A DNA stretch of 64,000 nt from Polaromonas sp047303325. GTDB lineage: Bacteria; Pseudomonadota; Gammaproteobacteria; Burkholderiales; Burkholderiaceae_C. The stretch covers positions 1 through 64,000 of the forward strand of contig NZ_JBKBEX010000025.1 in the NCBI RefSeq assembly GCF_047303325.1, in the 5' to 3' direction. The notes under the pieces are model-generated. The model searched no databases, had not been told where the DNA came from, and saw only the letters and a program-made list of their open reading frames with translations. Shown one piece after another: positions 48,278 through 57,410 of the stretch. The stretch's first letter is position 1. Every line of letters begins with the position of its first letter. Both the position numbers and the translations under genes were made by a program.

Positions 48278-49561
48278 ATGAGCGCAATTGTTGATATCGT
48301 CGGCCGCGAAATTCTCGACAGCCGTGGCAACCCTACCGTTGAATGCGACGTGCTGCTGGAGTCCGGCGTCATGGGCCGGGCGGCCGTCCCCTCCGGCGCC
48401 TCCACCGGCTCGCGCGAAGCGATTGAGCTGCGCGACGGCGACAAGTCGCGCTACCTCGGCAAGGGCGTGCTCAAAGCGGTCGAGCACATCAACACCGAAA
48501 TCTCCGAAGCCGTGCTGGGCCTGGACGCCAGCGAACAGGCCTTCCTGGACCGCACGCTGATCGACCTGGACGGCACCGACAACAAATCGCGCCTGGGCGC
48601 CAACGCCACGCTGGCCGTCAGCATGGCCGTGGCCCGTGCCGCCGCCGAAGAGGCCGGCCTGCCCCTGTACCGCTATTTCGGCGGCAGCGGCGCCATGCAA
48701 ATGCCCGTGCCCATGATGAACGTGGTCAACGGCGGCGCGCACGCCAACAACAACCTGGACCTGCAGGAACTGATGATCATCCCCGTGGGTGCACCGAGCT
48801 TTCGTGAAGCCGTGCGTTATGGCGCGGAAGTCTTCCACGCGCTCAAGAAAATCCTGCACGACAAGGGCATGAGCGTGGCCGTCGGCGATGAAGGCGGCTT
48901 CGCCCCCAACGTGCCCAGCCACGAAGCGGCCATCCAGATGATTCTGGAAGCCATTTCCGCGGCAGGTTATGTGGCCGGCGAGCAGATCGCCCTGGGCCTG
49001 GACTGCGCGGCTTCCGAGTTCTACAAGGACGGCAAGTACGTGCTGTCCGGCGAAGGCCTGAGCCTCTCCGCCGAAGAATGGACCAACATCCTGGCCACCT
49101 GGGTCGACAAATACCCCATCATCAGCATCGAGGACGGCATGGCCGAGGGCGACTGGGACGGCTGGAAGATACTCACCGAGAAGCTCGGCAAAAAAGTGCA
49201 GCTGGTCGGTGACGACCTGTTCGTCACCAACACCAAGATCCTCAAGGAAGGCATCGACAAGCACATTGCCAATTCCATCCTGATCAAGATCAACCAGATC
49301 GGCACCCTGACCGAAACCTTCGCCGCCATCGAGATGGCCAAACGCGCCGGCTACACCGCCGTGATCTCGCACCGCTCCGGCGAAACCGAGGACTCGACCA
49401 TCGCCGACATCGCCGTGGGCACCAACGCCGGCCAGATCAAGACCGGCTCGCTCTCGCGCTCGGACCGCATGGCCAAGTACAACCAGCTGCTGCGCATCGA
49501 GGAAGACCTGGGTGACGTCGCCTCCTACCCCGGCCGCGCGGCTTTTTACAACCTGCGTTAA
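48278..49561 (+). CDS. eno: Enolase
   Basis: A 427-residue glycolytic enzyme that interconverts 2-phosphoglycerate and phosphoenolpyruvate. The signatures VPSGASTGSREA, VGDEGGFAPN, SIEDGMAEGDWDGW and the motif SHRSGETEDSTIAD are all intact. Its product also feeds KdsA, encoded two genes upstream. AAAGAG lies before the ATG. Confidence 0.96.
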   Translation: MSAIVDIVGREILDSRGNPTVECDVLLESGVMGRAAVPSGASTGSREAIELRDGDKSRYLGKGVLKAVEHINTEISEAVLGLDASEQAFLDRTLIDLDGTDNKSRLGANATLAVSMAVARAAAEEAGLPLYRYFGGSGAMQMPVPMMNVVNGGAHANNNLDLQELMIIPVGAPSFREAVRYGAEVFHALKKILHDKGMSVAVGDEGGFAPNVPSHEAAIQMILEAISAAGYVAGEQIALGLDCAASEFYKDGKYVLSGEGLSLSAEEWTNILATWVDKYPIISIEDGMAEGDWDGWKILTEKLGKKVQLVGDDLFVTNTKILKEGIDKHIANSILIKINQIGTLTETFAAIEMAKRAGYTAVISHRSGETEDSTIADIAVGTNAGQIKTGSLSRSDRMAKYNQLLRIEEDLGDVASYPGRAAFYNLR

Positions 49562-49576
49562 CCGCACGCGCCGCAC

Positions 49577-49852
49577 GTGGGAAACCGACTCGTCCCTGCC
49601 GTCCTGATTGCGCTGCTGGTCATACTCCATGCGCAACTCTGGGTGGGCCGGGGCAGCGTTCCCAGCGTGCGCGAAATGCAGCACCGGCTGACCGAGCAAC
49701 AGGCCAAAAACGCCCAGGCCCAGGCCGCCAACGACCAGCTCACGGCGGAAGTCAGGGACTTGAAGGAAGGCCTGGAAATGGTCGAGGAAAAGGCCCGCAG
49801 CGAGCTGGGCATGGTCAAGCCCAATGAAATCTTCGTGCAGGTCACCAAGTAG
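49577..49852 (+). CDS. ftsB: Cell division protein FtsB
   Basis: A 91-residue bitopic protein. An N-terminal membrane helix (about residues 6-21) is followed by a coiled coil (MQHRLTEQQAKNAQAQAAN) and the conserved YARSELGMVKP-like block, here KARSELGMVKPNE. It links FtsL and FtsQ in the divisome. The start is a GTG at 49577. The order eno-ftsB is conserved in many proteobacteria. Confidence 0.9.
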   Translation: MGNRLVPAVLIALLVILHAQLWVGRGSVPSVREMQHRLTEQQAKNAQAQAANDQLTAEVRDLKEGLEMVEEKARSELGMVKPNEIFVQVTK

Positions 49853-49891
49853 ACCTGGGCAGGCTTGGCCGGTGCGCTTGACGGATTGACC

Positions 49892-50356
49892 GTGCTGAAA
49901 ATCGCCGTCACCGGCGCCCCTTCGACCGGAAAACACCAGTTGGCCTCCGACTTGGACCGCGCCCTCAAGGACGCGAGCCGGGATGCGCAGGTGGCCGTGA
50001 CGGACCCGTCCGTGCCTTCAGGCGGCGCAGCCGGCCATACCGACCATGCCCGCTATGGCCTGACGCTGCTGTGCGGGCTGGAGTCGGCCGAAGCGGCCCG
50101 GCAGGCTGCCGACCAGTCCATACGGTCGGCCCTGGCCGCCGCCGGCACGGCTTACTGCGTGCTCTATGGAAGTGCCCCGCAACGCCTGGAGCAGGCGCTG
50201 GGCGCCGTCGAACGCCTGCTGCCGGGGTCACCGCTGCGGAAACAGGCACAGGCCGGCAGGAGCAAGGCCTGGGTGTGGGTCTGCGACAAATGCAGCGACC
50301 CGGTCTGCGAACACCGCCTGCTGAGCGACCTGCTGGCGCAGCGCGCCGCTTATTGA
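49892..50356 (+). CDS. Conserved protein with degenerate P-loop
   Basis: About 154 residues. The N terminus, LKIAVTGAPSTGKHQLASDL, resembles a Walker A loop, but the usual Ser/Thr after Lys is His. A later acidic strand and CDKCSDPVCEHRLL near the C terminus give three cysteines and a histidine that could bind metal. It follows ftsB after 12 to 39 bp, depending on start (TTG 49865, TTG 49886 or GTG 49892). I do not know its function; a lost or altered nucleoside-kinase-like role is a guess. It ends 7 bp into the convergent hslO. Confidence 0.65.
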   Translation: MLKIAVTGAPSTGKHQLASDLDRALKDASRDAQVAVTDPSVPSGGAAGHTDHARYGLTLLCGLESAEAARQAADQSIRSALAAAGTAYCVLYGSAPQRLEQALGAVERLLPGSPLRKQAQAGRSKAWVWVCDKCSDPVCEHRLLSDLLAQRAAY

Positions 50357-51318
50357 ACCGTCGAGGTCGGCGGCTGCTGGTTGGTCTGGCTGGTAAAGAG
50401 TTGCGCCGCGTCGACCGGATCGAACTCATACTGCGCGCCGCAAAACTCGCAGTCGACCGCCACCTTGCCGCGCTCGGAAATAATGCTCTCGATTTCGTCG
50501 GCACCCAGGCTGCGCAGCATGCTGCCCACGCGCTCGCGCGAGCAACTGCAGGCAAAGCTGGGCGTTGCCGGCTCAAAGCGCGTGACCTGCTCTTCCCAGA
50601 ACAGTCGGCGCAAAATGGTGTCGGCATCCAGGCCCAACAGCTCTTCGCGCTTGAGCGTGCCGGCCAGCATCGCAATGCGCTTATAGTCCTCATTGACGCC
50701 TATCTGGTCTTCGTTGGCGTCGCGGTCTATCTGGCCTTCGAGGTTGCCCTGGCCCTTGACCGGCAGGCGCTGGATCAGCAGGCCCGCGGCAACATTGCCG
50801 TCGGCCGCCAGGATCAGCTTGGTGTCCAGCTGCTCGCTTTGCAGCATGTAGTGCTCAAGCACCTCGGCGAGGTTTTCGATCTTCTCGCGTTGGTCACCGT
50901 ACAGCGGCACCACACCCTGGTAGGCCTGCTGGCCCGGCAGCTTGTCTTTCGGGTCCAGGGTGATCGCACAACGCCCCTGGTTGTTCACGTTGACCAGCTG
51001 GCTCAGCGAGCTGCCCGGGTCCACCGTGCCCGTCACCGTGGCGGTGGCGCGCAGGCTCAGGTTGGGCTGCACCTCGGCCACGGCCAGCTTGACCGGTCCG
51101 TCGCCGAAAATCTGCAGGATCAGCGAGCCGTTGAACTTGATGTTGCTCTGCATCAGGGCACCGGCCGCCGTCATTTCCCCCAGCAGGTTCGTAACCTCGG
51201 CCGGATAGCCACCGGCCGCTTCACGGCGCTTGAGGATTTCCTGCCAGGAGCCGGTCAGGCGCACCAACATGCCGCGCACGGGCAAACCGTCAAAGATGAA
51301 TTTATGGAGTTCAGACAT
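50350..51318 (-). CDS. hslO: Redox-regulated chaperone Hsp33
   Basis: A 322-residue chaperone activated by oxidation. The zinc-binding switch has Cys257 and Cys259 (CSC) and Cys290 and Cys293 (CEFC), the expected CxC-CxxC layout. The N-terminal domain carries GTVDPGSSLSQLVN and YMLQSEQLDTKL. The ATG at 51318 (MSELHKFIFDG) is the family start; the longer frame to 51408 overlaps the leader. Confidence 0.93.
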   Translation of the reverse strand: MSELHKFIFDGLPVRGMLVRLTGSWQEILKRREAAGGYPAEVTNLLGEMTAAGALMQSNIKFNGSLILQIFGDGPVKLAVAEVQPNLSLRATATVTGTVDPGSSLSQLVNVNNQGRCAITLDPKDKLPGQQAYQGVVPLYGDQREKIENLAEVLEHYMLQSEQLDTKLILAADGNVAAGLLIQRLPVKGQGNLEGQIDRDANEDQIGVNEDYKRIAMLAGTLKREELLGLDADTILRRLFWEEQVTRFEPATPSFACSCSRERVGSMLRSLGADEIESIISERGKVAVDCEFCGAQYEFDPVDAAQLFTSQTNQQPPTSTVQ

Positions 51319-51367
51319 AGCGGGAAAAGGGTAAAAGTGGCGGGCCAATAAAAAAAGAAGGTCGGCC

Positions 51368-51892
51368 TCAGCCCACCTTCTTGAGCCCGGTCTTGTAGCG
51401 CCGGGCATTGTCTACATAGTGCTTCGCGCTCATTTTTAAACCCTCGATCTGCTCCGGGGACAGCTGCCTGACAGCTTTGGCGGGGCTTCCGAGGATCATG
51501 GATCCGTCCGGGAACTCCTTGCCTTCCGTGACCAGGGAGCCGGCGCCGACCAGGCAGTTCTTGCCGATTTTGGCGCCATTGAGCACCACCGCCTGGATGC
51601 CTATCAGCGAGCCGTCGCCGATGGTGCAGCCGTGCAGCATGACCTGGTGGCCGACCGTGACGTTCTCGCCTATGGTGAGCGGCAGGCCCATGTCGGCATG
51701 CAGTACGCTGTTGTCCTGGATGTTGGAGCCCCGGCCCACGGAAATGATCTCGGTGTCGCCCCGTATCACCACCCCAAACCAGACGCTGCTGTCCTCGGCC
51801 AGTTTCACATTGCCCATCACCTGGGCGTTGTCGGCCACCCAGGCGGATTCATGAACATCGGGGGCCAGGTTATCCAGTTGGTAGAGGGCCAT
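51368..51892 (-). CDS. Gamma-class carbonic anhydrase family protein
   Basis: A 174-residue left-handed beta-helix protein. The zinc ligands His65 (NSVLHADMG), His82 (GHQVML) and His87 (LHGCTIGD) are present, as in the YrdA/PaaY group. The catalytic acid loop of archaeal Cam is missing, as is usual for this group, so activity as a carbonic anhydrase is uncertain. hslO follows after 49 bp. Confidence 0.9.
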   Translation of the reverse strand: MALYQLDNLAPDVHESAWVADNAQVMGNVKLAEDSSVWFGVVIRGDTEIISVGRGSNIQDNSVLHADMGLPLTIGENVTVGHQVMLHGCTIGDGSLIGIQAVVLNGAKIGKNCLVGAGSLVTEGKEFPDGSMILGSPAKAVRQLSPEQIEGLKMSAKHYVDNARRYKTGLKKVG

Positions 51893-52002
51893 GGGTTTTG
51901 TACTTTGTGAGGAGGCGGGGTCAAAAAAGCAGGGCCAGCACCCAGCCGGCCCCGATACCCCCGATTGTAAGGAGCCACTGCCGTATCGCCGACAATCCCC
52001 CC

Positions 52003-52815
52003 ATGAGCAGCGCCCCGCCCCCCGCAGAACTGCGCCAGTTGGCGCTGCGGGCGCTGCTGGAAACCGATCCCGCGCAAAAGGTGCTGATGGCCCGGCAGAC
52101 CATGGCGCAGGCGGGCACGCTGACAGTCGAGGCCGGGCTGGAACTCCTGGCCCCGGCCGGCCTGCCCGGCTGCCCGGAGCGCCCCGAGCTGCGCTCCCAC
52201 CTGGACGTGCCCAAGCGCTCGCCCTTCACGCGCGAAGGCCTGGCCGCCCTGCTCCATGCCGTGACGCACATCGAATTCAACGCGATCAACCTGGCGCTGG
52301 ACGCGGTCTGGCGCTTTTCCGGCATGCCGCGCACCTACTACCTGGACTGGCTCAAGGTCGCCGCCGAGGAGGCCGAGCACTTCAGCCTGCTGCGCGCCCA
52401 GTTGCAGGCCATGGGCTACGACTATGGCGACTTTCCGGCCCATACCGGCCTCTGGGACATGACACGCAAGACCGAAGGCGACCTGCTGGCGCGCATGGCC
52501 CTGGTGCCGCGCACCCTGGAAGCGCGGGGCCTGGACGCCACCCCGCCCATGCAGGCCAAGCTGCGCAAGGTCGGCACGCCGGACGCGCTACGGGCCGTGG
52601 ACATCCTGGACGTGATCCTGCGCGACGAGATCGGCCATGTCGCCATCGGCAACCACTGGTACCGCCAGCTGTGCGCCCAGCGCGGGCTGGAGCCGGTCGC
52701 GACCTACGCCCTGCTGGCCCGCCAGTACGAGGCGCCCCGGCTCAAGGGGCCGCTGAACCTGGATGCCCGCCGCCGCGCGGGGTTTGACGAGGCGGAACTG
52801 GCTTTTCTGGGTTAA
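52003..52815 (+). CDS. DUF455 ferritin-like protein
   Basis: A 270-residue helical protein. Glu/His metal-ligand motifs of a ferritin-like four-helix bundle are visible: THIEFNAINLALD, AAEEAEHFSLL and RDEIGHVAIGNHWY. The group is related in fold to MiaE-type di-iron enzymes; its substrate is unknown. The ATG at 52003 is used, since the frame upstream is not conserved and overlaps the divergent gene. Confidence 0.87.
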   Translation: MSSAPPPAELRQLALRALLETDPAQKVLMARQTMAQAGTLTVEAGLELLAPAGLPGCPERPELRSHLDVPKRSPFTREGLAALLHAVTHIEFNAINLALDAVWRFSGMPRTYYLDWLKVAAEEAEHFSLLRAQLQAMGYDYGDFPAHTGLWDMTRKTEGDLLARMALVPRTLEARGLDATPPMQAKLRKVGTPDALRAVDILDVILRDEIGHVAIGNHWYRQLCAQRGLEPVATYALLARQYEAPRLKGPLNLDARRRAGFDEAELAFLG

Positions 52816-52916
52816 GAATAAAGTCTCCAAAACGCGGCGAATTCCTACACAAGGACGGCGGCAAGGATTTTCGAACGGCGCTAGACTGCGAAACTCTCTT
52901 GCAAAGGAGTTTGCGC

Positions 52917-54197
52917 ATGATCCGGCACCTGGTTCCAGATATTCCATCGCAAATGCCGCGCTTGCCCGCGGACGTGGCCCTTCAGTTGCCCCAGGGCCAG
53001 CGCCTGGGCTCGGCCAACGCACCCGTCAAGCTCGCGTTTTCCCATTGGTCCAGCATTGCCCGCCTCAAGGCCGGCCAGATAGGCGCCCTGGCCGAAGACT
53101 ATGTCGAGGGCAAGCTCCAGCTTGAGGGCGCGATGCGAGACGTGATGCGCGCGGTCACCAAGCTGCTGCCCGGCAACCCGGTGCAAAGCGACACAAGCTG
53201 GTGGTCCAGCCTGCTGCACCACGCCAAGTCCCTGGCGGCCCACACCCATGCCCGCGATGCGGCGCAGATCCAGTTCCACTACGACGTGTCGGACGCCTTT
53301 TACGCGCTCTGGCTGGATCCGCGGCGCGTGTACTCCTGTGCCTATTACCGCGATGCCTCCATGAGCCTGGCCCAGGCGCAGGAAGCCAAGCTCGACCACA
53401 TCTGCCGCAAGCTCATGCTCAAGCCCGGCGAGCGCTTCCTGGATATAGGCGCTGGCTGGGGTGGCCTGCTGATGTGGGCCGCCGAGCACTACGGCGTCGA
53501 CGCCACGGGCATCACCCTGTCGAAAAACCAGCATGCGCACGTGCAGAGGCTGATCGAGGAAAAAGGCCTGGGCGGGCGCGTGCGCATGGAGCTGCGCGAC
53601 TACCGCGACCTGCCCGAAGACCAGTCCTTTGACAAAATTTCCTCGGTCGGCATGTTCGAGCATGTGGGCAAGGCCAAGATGACGGGTTACTTCCAGAAAA
53701 TCATGCGCCTGCTGGCCCCCGGCGGCCTGGTCATGAACCACGGCATCACGGCCGGCGGGCTGGAAAACCGCCAGCTCGGCGCCGGCATGGGCGATTTCAT
53801 CGAGAAATACATTTTCCCGGGCGGCGAGCTAATGCACGTCAGCGCCGTGCTGGAGCACATGTCGCGCGCCGGCCTGGAAATGGTGGACACCGAAAACCTG
53901 CGCCCGCACTACGCGCGCACGCTGTGGAACTGGTCCGACCGGCTGGAAGCCAGGCTGGACGAGGCGCGCCAGGTGCTGGCCCAGGACGGCGGACCCGAGC
54001 GCGCCGAAAAAACCCTGCGAGCCTACCGGCTCTACCTGGCCGGCAGCGCCATGAGCTTCGAGCAGGGCTGGATCTCGCTGCACCAGATGCTGGCCGCCAA
54101 GCCTTCGGGCGATGTGCACAACACCCCCGTAGCCGGCGCCCAGTCCAGCTACCCCTTCAATCGGGGCTATATGTACACCCCCGTCCAGGTGGATTAG
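52917..54197 (+). CDS. cfa: Cyclopropane-fatty-acyl-phospholipid synthase family
   Basis: A 426-residue SAM-dependent enzyme that adds a methylene group to membrane unsaturated fatty acids. The SAM loop is FLDIGAGWGG, and the catalytic region includes YSCAYYRD and MFEHVGKAKM. An N-terminal lipid-binding domain precedes it. AAAGGAG lies eight bases before the ATG. A CTAGACT sequence at 52881-52887 resembles a stationary-phase -10 site but lies only 30 bp from the start, so it is not certain. Confidence 0.9.
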   Translation: MIRHLVPDIPSQMPRLPADVALQLPQGQRLGSANAPVKLAFSHWSSIARLKAGQIGALAEDYVEGKLQLEGAMRDVMRAVTKLLPGNPVQSDTSWWSSLLHHAKSLAAHTHARDAAQIQFHYDVSDAFYALWLDPRRVYSCAYYRDASMSLAQAQEAKLDHICRKLMLKPGERFLDIGAGWGGLLMWAAEHYGVDATGITLSKNQHAHVQRLIEEKGLGGRVRMELRDYRDLPEDQSFDKISSVGMFEHVGKAKMTGYFQKIMRLLAPGGLVMNHGITAGGLENRQLGAGMGDFIEKYIFPGGELMHVSAVLEHMSRAGLEMVDTENLRPHYARTLWNWSDRLEARLDEARQVLAQDGGPERAEKTLRAYRLYLAGSAMSFEQGWISLHQMLAAKPSGDVHNTPVAGAQSSYPFNRGYMYTPVQVD

Positions 54198-54210
54198 CCC
54201 ACCCCTGTCC

Positions 54211-54309
54211 AAGCTCACTTCGTGTAGCTTGTTCCCCCCTCTAGGGGGCGGGCGCCAGCGGCCCGGCAAAGCCGGTTCCGCGGCCCCCCCCACTGGAGGA
54301 ATACCTCCA
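54211..54309. repeat. Intergenic palindromic repeat with multiple hairpins
   Basis: Three stems occur in a row: AAGCTCAC with GTGTAGCTT (54211-54230, imperfect), CCCCC-TCTA-GGGGG (54235-54248) and TGGAGG-AATA-CCTCCA (54294-54309, perfect). Between the last two is a GCCAGCGGCCCGGCAAAGCCGG block. It lies between convergent cfa and a Bug gene. Repeats of this composition are frequent in Comamonadaceae; it may act as a terminator. Confidence 0.65.
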
Positions 54310-55299
54310 TCACTGCTCGGCCTTGATGTTCGCGGCTTTGATGATGCGGGCATTGCCGGCCGATTCGGCGGCGATCTGGCGGGCAAAGTCCGCCGCGCTG
54401 CCGCCAGTTGGGACGTTGTCGGCATCGAGCAGCTTCTTGCGCAGCTCGGGCGTGCGTAAAGCCAGGTTGATCTCAGTGTTGAGTCGCTGCAGCAGTTCCG
54501 CCGGTACCTTCGCCGGGGCGAACACCCCAAACAGCGAGCTCAGGTTGGCGGAGGCCAGGCCCAGTTCGGCAAAGGTCGGCACCTGCGGCAGGGCTTCCAC
54601 GCGCGCCGGCGCGCCCACCGCGAGCGGGCGCAGTTTGCCAGACTGGATGTGCTGCATCACGGTGCCGCTGAGGTTGGTCGAAACCAGTTCCACCTGCCCA
54701 CCCAGCGCGTCGGTGAGCTGCTGGCCGCCGCCCTTGTAGGGCACATGGGTGAATTCCACCTTGGCCCCGTGACTGACCTGCTCGAGCAGCAGATGGCCCA
54801 CCGTGGCCAGCCCCGAGGTCGACCAGCGCAGGCTGCCCGGCTTTGCCCTGGCCACGGCCAGCATGTCCTTGAAATCCTTGCCCGCAAAGGCCGGCGTGGC
54901 CAGCAGCACCACGGGCGAATACATCACGCTGGCGACCGGGGCGATGTCGCGGGCCGGGTCATAGGCCTGCTTGCCCAGGTGCGGGTTCAGAGCCAGCGGG
55001 CTGATGGACGAAAACCCGAGGGTGTAGCCGTCGGGCGCGGCCTTGGCCACAGCATCCATGCCTATGCTGCCGCCCGCGCCAGCGCGGTTTTCAACCACCA
55101 CCGGCGTGCCCAGCTGGGCGGACAGTTTGTCGGCCAGGGCGCGCGCCACCGCATCGCTGATGCCGCCCGGCGGGTAGGCCACCACGATGCGCAGCGGGCA
55201 CGCCGGCCATGCCGGGGCCGGCTGGGCCAGGGCGGTCCCAAGCGGCGATAAAAGCATGAGCAGCGCCGCCGCGCGGCGCCGTCGAATCAGTCCTGACAT
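54310..55299 (-). CDS. Bug-family (TctC-like) periplasmic solute-binding protein
   Basis: A 329-residue receptor. The signal peptide ends ALAQ-PAPAWP. Signatures include CPLRIVVAYPPGGISD, VVVENRAGAGGSIGMD and HVPYKGGGQQLTDALGGQ. The ATG at 55299 is preferred to a TTG at 55311. It sits alone between cfa and xerD, with no transporter partner. The ligand is unknown. Confidence 0.92.
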   Translation of the reverse strand: MSGLIRRRRAAALLMLLSPLGTALAQPAPAWPACPLRIVVAYPPGGISDAVARALADKLSAQLGTPVVVENRAGAGGSIGMDAVAKAAPDGYTLGFSSISPLALNPHLGKQAYDPARDIAPVASVMYSPVVLLATPAFAGKDFKDMLAVARAKPGSLRWSTSGLATVGHLLLEQVSHGAKVEFTHVPYKGGGQQLTDALGGQVELVSTNLSGTVMQHIQSGKLRPLAVGAPARVEALPQVPTFAELGLASANLSSLFGVFAPAKVPAELLQRLNTEINLALRTPELRKKLLDADNVPTGGSAADFARQIAAESAGNARIIKAANIKAEQ

Positions 55300-55334
55300 A
55301 ACGCATTCCAAAGATGAAGTGTGGGAAAAATTGT

Positions 55335-56249
55335 CTAGCCCCGGGGATGATGCTGCGCATGCAGCGCCTTGAGCCGCTCGCGCGCCACATGGGTGTAAAT
55401 CGTGGTGGTGGAAATGTCGGCATGGCCCAGCAGCATCTGCACCGCGCGCAGGTCGGCGCCGTGGTTCAGCAAATGGGTGGCGAAGGCGTGGCGCAGGGTG
55501 TGGGGCGACAGCGGCGAATGGATGCCGGCCAGCTGTGCATATTTTTTCACCAGCATCCAGAACATCACGCGGCTCATGCCCTTGCCGTGGCCGGTGACGA
55601 ACAGGTCGTCGGTCTGCTGCCCGCCGAGGATGGCCGGCCGCGACTCAGCCAGGTAGTTCACGATCCATTCCCGTGCCACCTGGCCGAAGGGCACCAGGCG
55701 CTCCTTGCTGCCCTTGCCCATGACGCGCAGCACGCCCTCGTTGAGGCTGAGGTGAAAAGTCTTCAGGCCCACCAGCTCGCTCACGCGCAGGCCGCTGGCA
55801 TACAGCAGCTCCAGCATGGCGCGGTCGCGCAGCCCCAGCGGCGTGCCTTCATCGGGCGCGGCCAGCAGGGATTCGACCTGGGCCTCGCTCAGCGTCTTGG
55901 GAACCCGCAGCGCCTGTTTGGCCGACTGCAGCTTGAGCGTCGGGTCCGCGTCTATCAGGCGCTCACGCATCGCCCAGCGGAAGTAGCGCTTGAACACCGT
56001 GAGGCGCCTGTTCGCCGAAGTCGCCTTGGTCGCGGCATGCCGGGCGGAAAAGTAGCTATTGAGATCGCTCTCGGCCGTGGCGTCCAGCGCGCGCGCGCCC
56101 TGCTCCTTTGCGCCCAGCCAGCCGGCGAACAGGGACAGGTCCCGGCGATAGGCCGCCAGCGTGTTTTTTGAGAGGCCGTCTTCCAGCCACAGCGCATCGA
56201 TGAACGCGTCTATGCTGGACTGGCTTTGTGCTTGCATGGAGGCAACCAT
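55335..56249 (-). CDS. xerD: Tyrosine recombinase XerD
   Basis: A 304-residue recombinase that resolves chromosome dimers at dif with XerC. The N-terminal core-binding domain covers residues 1-100. The catalytic set is Arg155 (ASGLRVSEL), Lys181 region (GKGSKERLVP), His250 and Arg253 (HTLRHAFATH), His276 (LLGHADI) and nucleophile Tyr285 (TTIYTHV). The length and order of motifs match XerD, not phage integrases, and there are no attachment-site features. An alternative start is the ATG at 56237. Confidence 0.93.
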   Translation of the reverse strand: MVASMQAQSQSSIDAFIDALWLEDGLSKNTLAAYRRDLSLFAGWLGAKEQGARALDATAESDLNSYFSARHAATKATSANRRLTVFKRYFRWAMRERLIDADPTLKLQSAKQALRVPKTLSEAQVESLLAAPDEGTPLGLRDRAMLELLYASGLRVSELVGLKTFHLSLNEGVLRVMGKGSKERLVPFGQVAREWIVNYLAESRPAILGGQQTDDLFVTGHGKGMSRVMFWMLVKKYAQLAGIHSPLSPHTLRHAFATHLLNHGADLRAVQMLLGHADISTTTIYTHVARERLKALHAQHHPRG

Positions 56250-56252
56250 AAC

Positions 56253-56287
56253 AAAAAAAGCCGCCGCGCAATCTCTTGCACGGCGGC
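56253..56287 (-). terminator. Intrinsic terminator of the Bug gene
   Basis: On the minus strand, GCCGCCG (56287-56281) and TGCAAGAGATTGC form a stem with CGGCGGC (56266-56260) with a single internal mismatch. Seven T residues follow (56259-56253). It stops transcription from the Bug gene just before xerD. Confidence 0.85.
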
Positions 56288-56312
56288 CTGGCGGGGGATT
56301 GAACCCGGCGGC

Positions 56313-57293
56313 TTAGTCAAGCTTGAGCTTGGCCCCGTCCACCACTTTTTTGTAGACCTCGTACTCGGCCTTGATCTGAGCCGAAAACTGCTCTGGCGTG
56401 TTGGCGATGATCAGCGAACCCGTGTCCTCGATGCGTTTGCGCACGGCCGGGTCTTCCAGCGACTTCTTCACGCCGGCACTGACCTTGTCGACCACTTCCT
56501 TGGGCAGGCCCTTGGGGCCCAGGATGCCGTAGTAGGCCATGCGGTTCACCGGCTCCAGGCCGACTTCCTTGAAGGTCGGCACATCCGGCAGCACGGCCAG
56601 GCGTTGCGGCGCGGCCACCACGATGGGGATCAGGCGCTTTTGCTGGATAAAGGGCAGCGCGGAGGGAATGTTGTCAAAGATCATGGGGACCTGGCCGGCT
56701 ACCGTGTCGTTGAGGGCCGGGCCTGCGCCGCGGTAGGGAATGTGGGTCACAAAAGTGCCCGACATGCTCTTGAAAAGCTCCATCTGCAGGTGGCCTATGC
56801 CGCCCGTGCCAGAGGATGAATAGGAGTACTTGCCGGGGTTCTTCTTGAGCTCGGCCACGAACTCCTTGTAATTGCGGGCCGGGAAGCTCGGGTGCACCGC
56901 GATGATGTTGGGCGTGGCCGCGATATTGATGATGGGCGTGAAGTCCGTCAGCGTGTTGTACGGAATCTTGGGGTTGATGGCCGGGTTGGCCGCGGTGGTA
57001 GACACCGTGGCCACGCCCAGCGTATAGCCGTCGGGAACGGAACGGGCGATTTCCAGTGCGCCGACCACACCGCCGCCGCCGGCCTTGTTCTCGACGATGA
57101 CGCTCTGGCCCAGGGCCTTGCCCAGCGGCTCGGCGATCACGCGGGCGACGATGTCGGTGGTGCCGCCAGGCGCAAAAGGCACCTGTAGCTTGACCACCTT
57201 GTTGGGATAACCCTGCGCCAGTGCGGGGCCTGCGGCAGCGCCCAGCGCAAGCGCGGACAGCACGGAGTAGGCAAAGAGATAACGACGTTGCAT
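56313..57293 (-). CDS. Bug-family (TctC-like) periplasmic solute-binding protein
   Basis: A 326-residue receptor. The signal peptide ends PALAQ-GYP. The pocket signatures KVVKLQVPFAPGGTTDI, VIVENKAGGGGVVGALE and HIPYRGAGPALNDTVAGQ are intact. A strong terminator lies behind it, so it is a monocistronic unit. It is divergent from an AEC-type transporter gene with 117 bp between them, so the two might handle related acids; this is inferred. Confidence 0.93.
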   Translation of the reverse strand: MQRRYLFAYSVLSALALGAAAGPALAQGYPNKVVKLQVPFAPGGTTDIVARVIAEPLGKALGQSVIVENKAGGGGVVGALEIARSVPDGYTLGVATVSTTAANPAINPKIPYNTLTDFTPIINIAATPNIIAVHPSFPARNYKEFVAELKKNPGKYSYSSSGTGGIGHLQMELFKSMSGTFVTHIPYRGAGPALNDTVAGQVPMIFDNIPSALPFIQQKRLIPIVVAAPQRLAVLPDVPTFKEVGLEPVNRMAYYGILGPKGLPKEVVDKVSAGVKKSLEDPAVRKRIEDTGSLIIANTPEQFSAQIKAEYEVYKKVVDGAKLKLD

Positions 57294-57410
57294 GTTCAGG
57301 TCCTTACGGTAAAAACTAACTGCTGAAATGGTAATCGCAAGAACCGTTTGCGCCAGTTGTGGATTACGCATAAGGGCAAACCCGAAGGGATTGCGGTTAT
57401 TCTTGGGCCG

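Noticed and set aside
47948..49936. 662-codon minus-strand open frame opposite eno and ftsB
   Set aside because: It covers DUF1330, eno and ftsB, all of which have clear signatures on the plus strand.
55335..56249. XerD considered as a phage integrase marking an island
   Set aside because: Size and motifs match housekeeping XerD, and there is no tRNA, attachment repeat or phage gene beside it.
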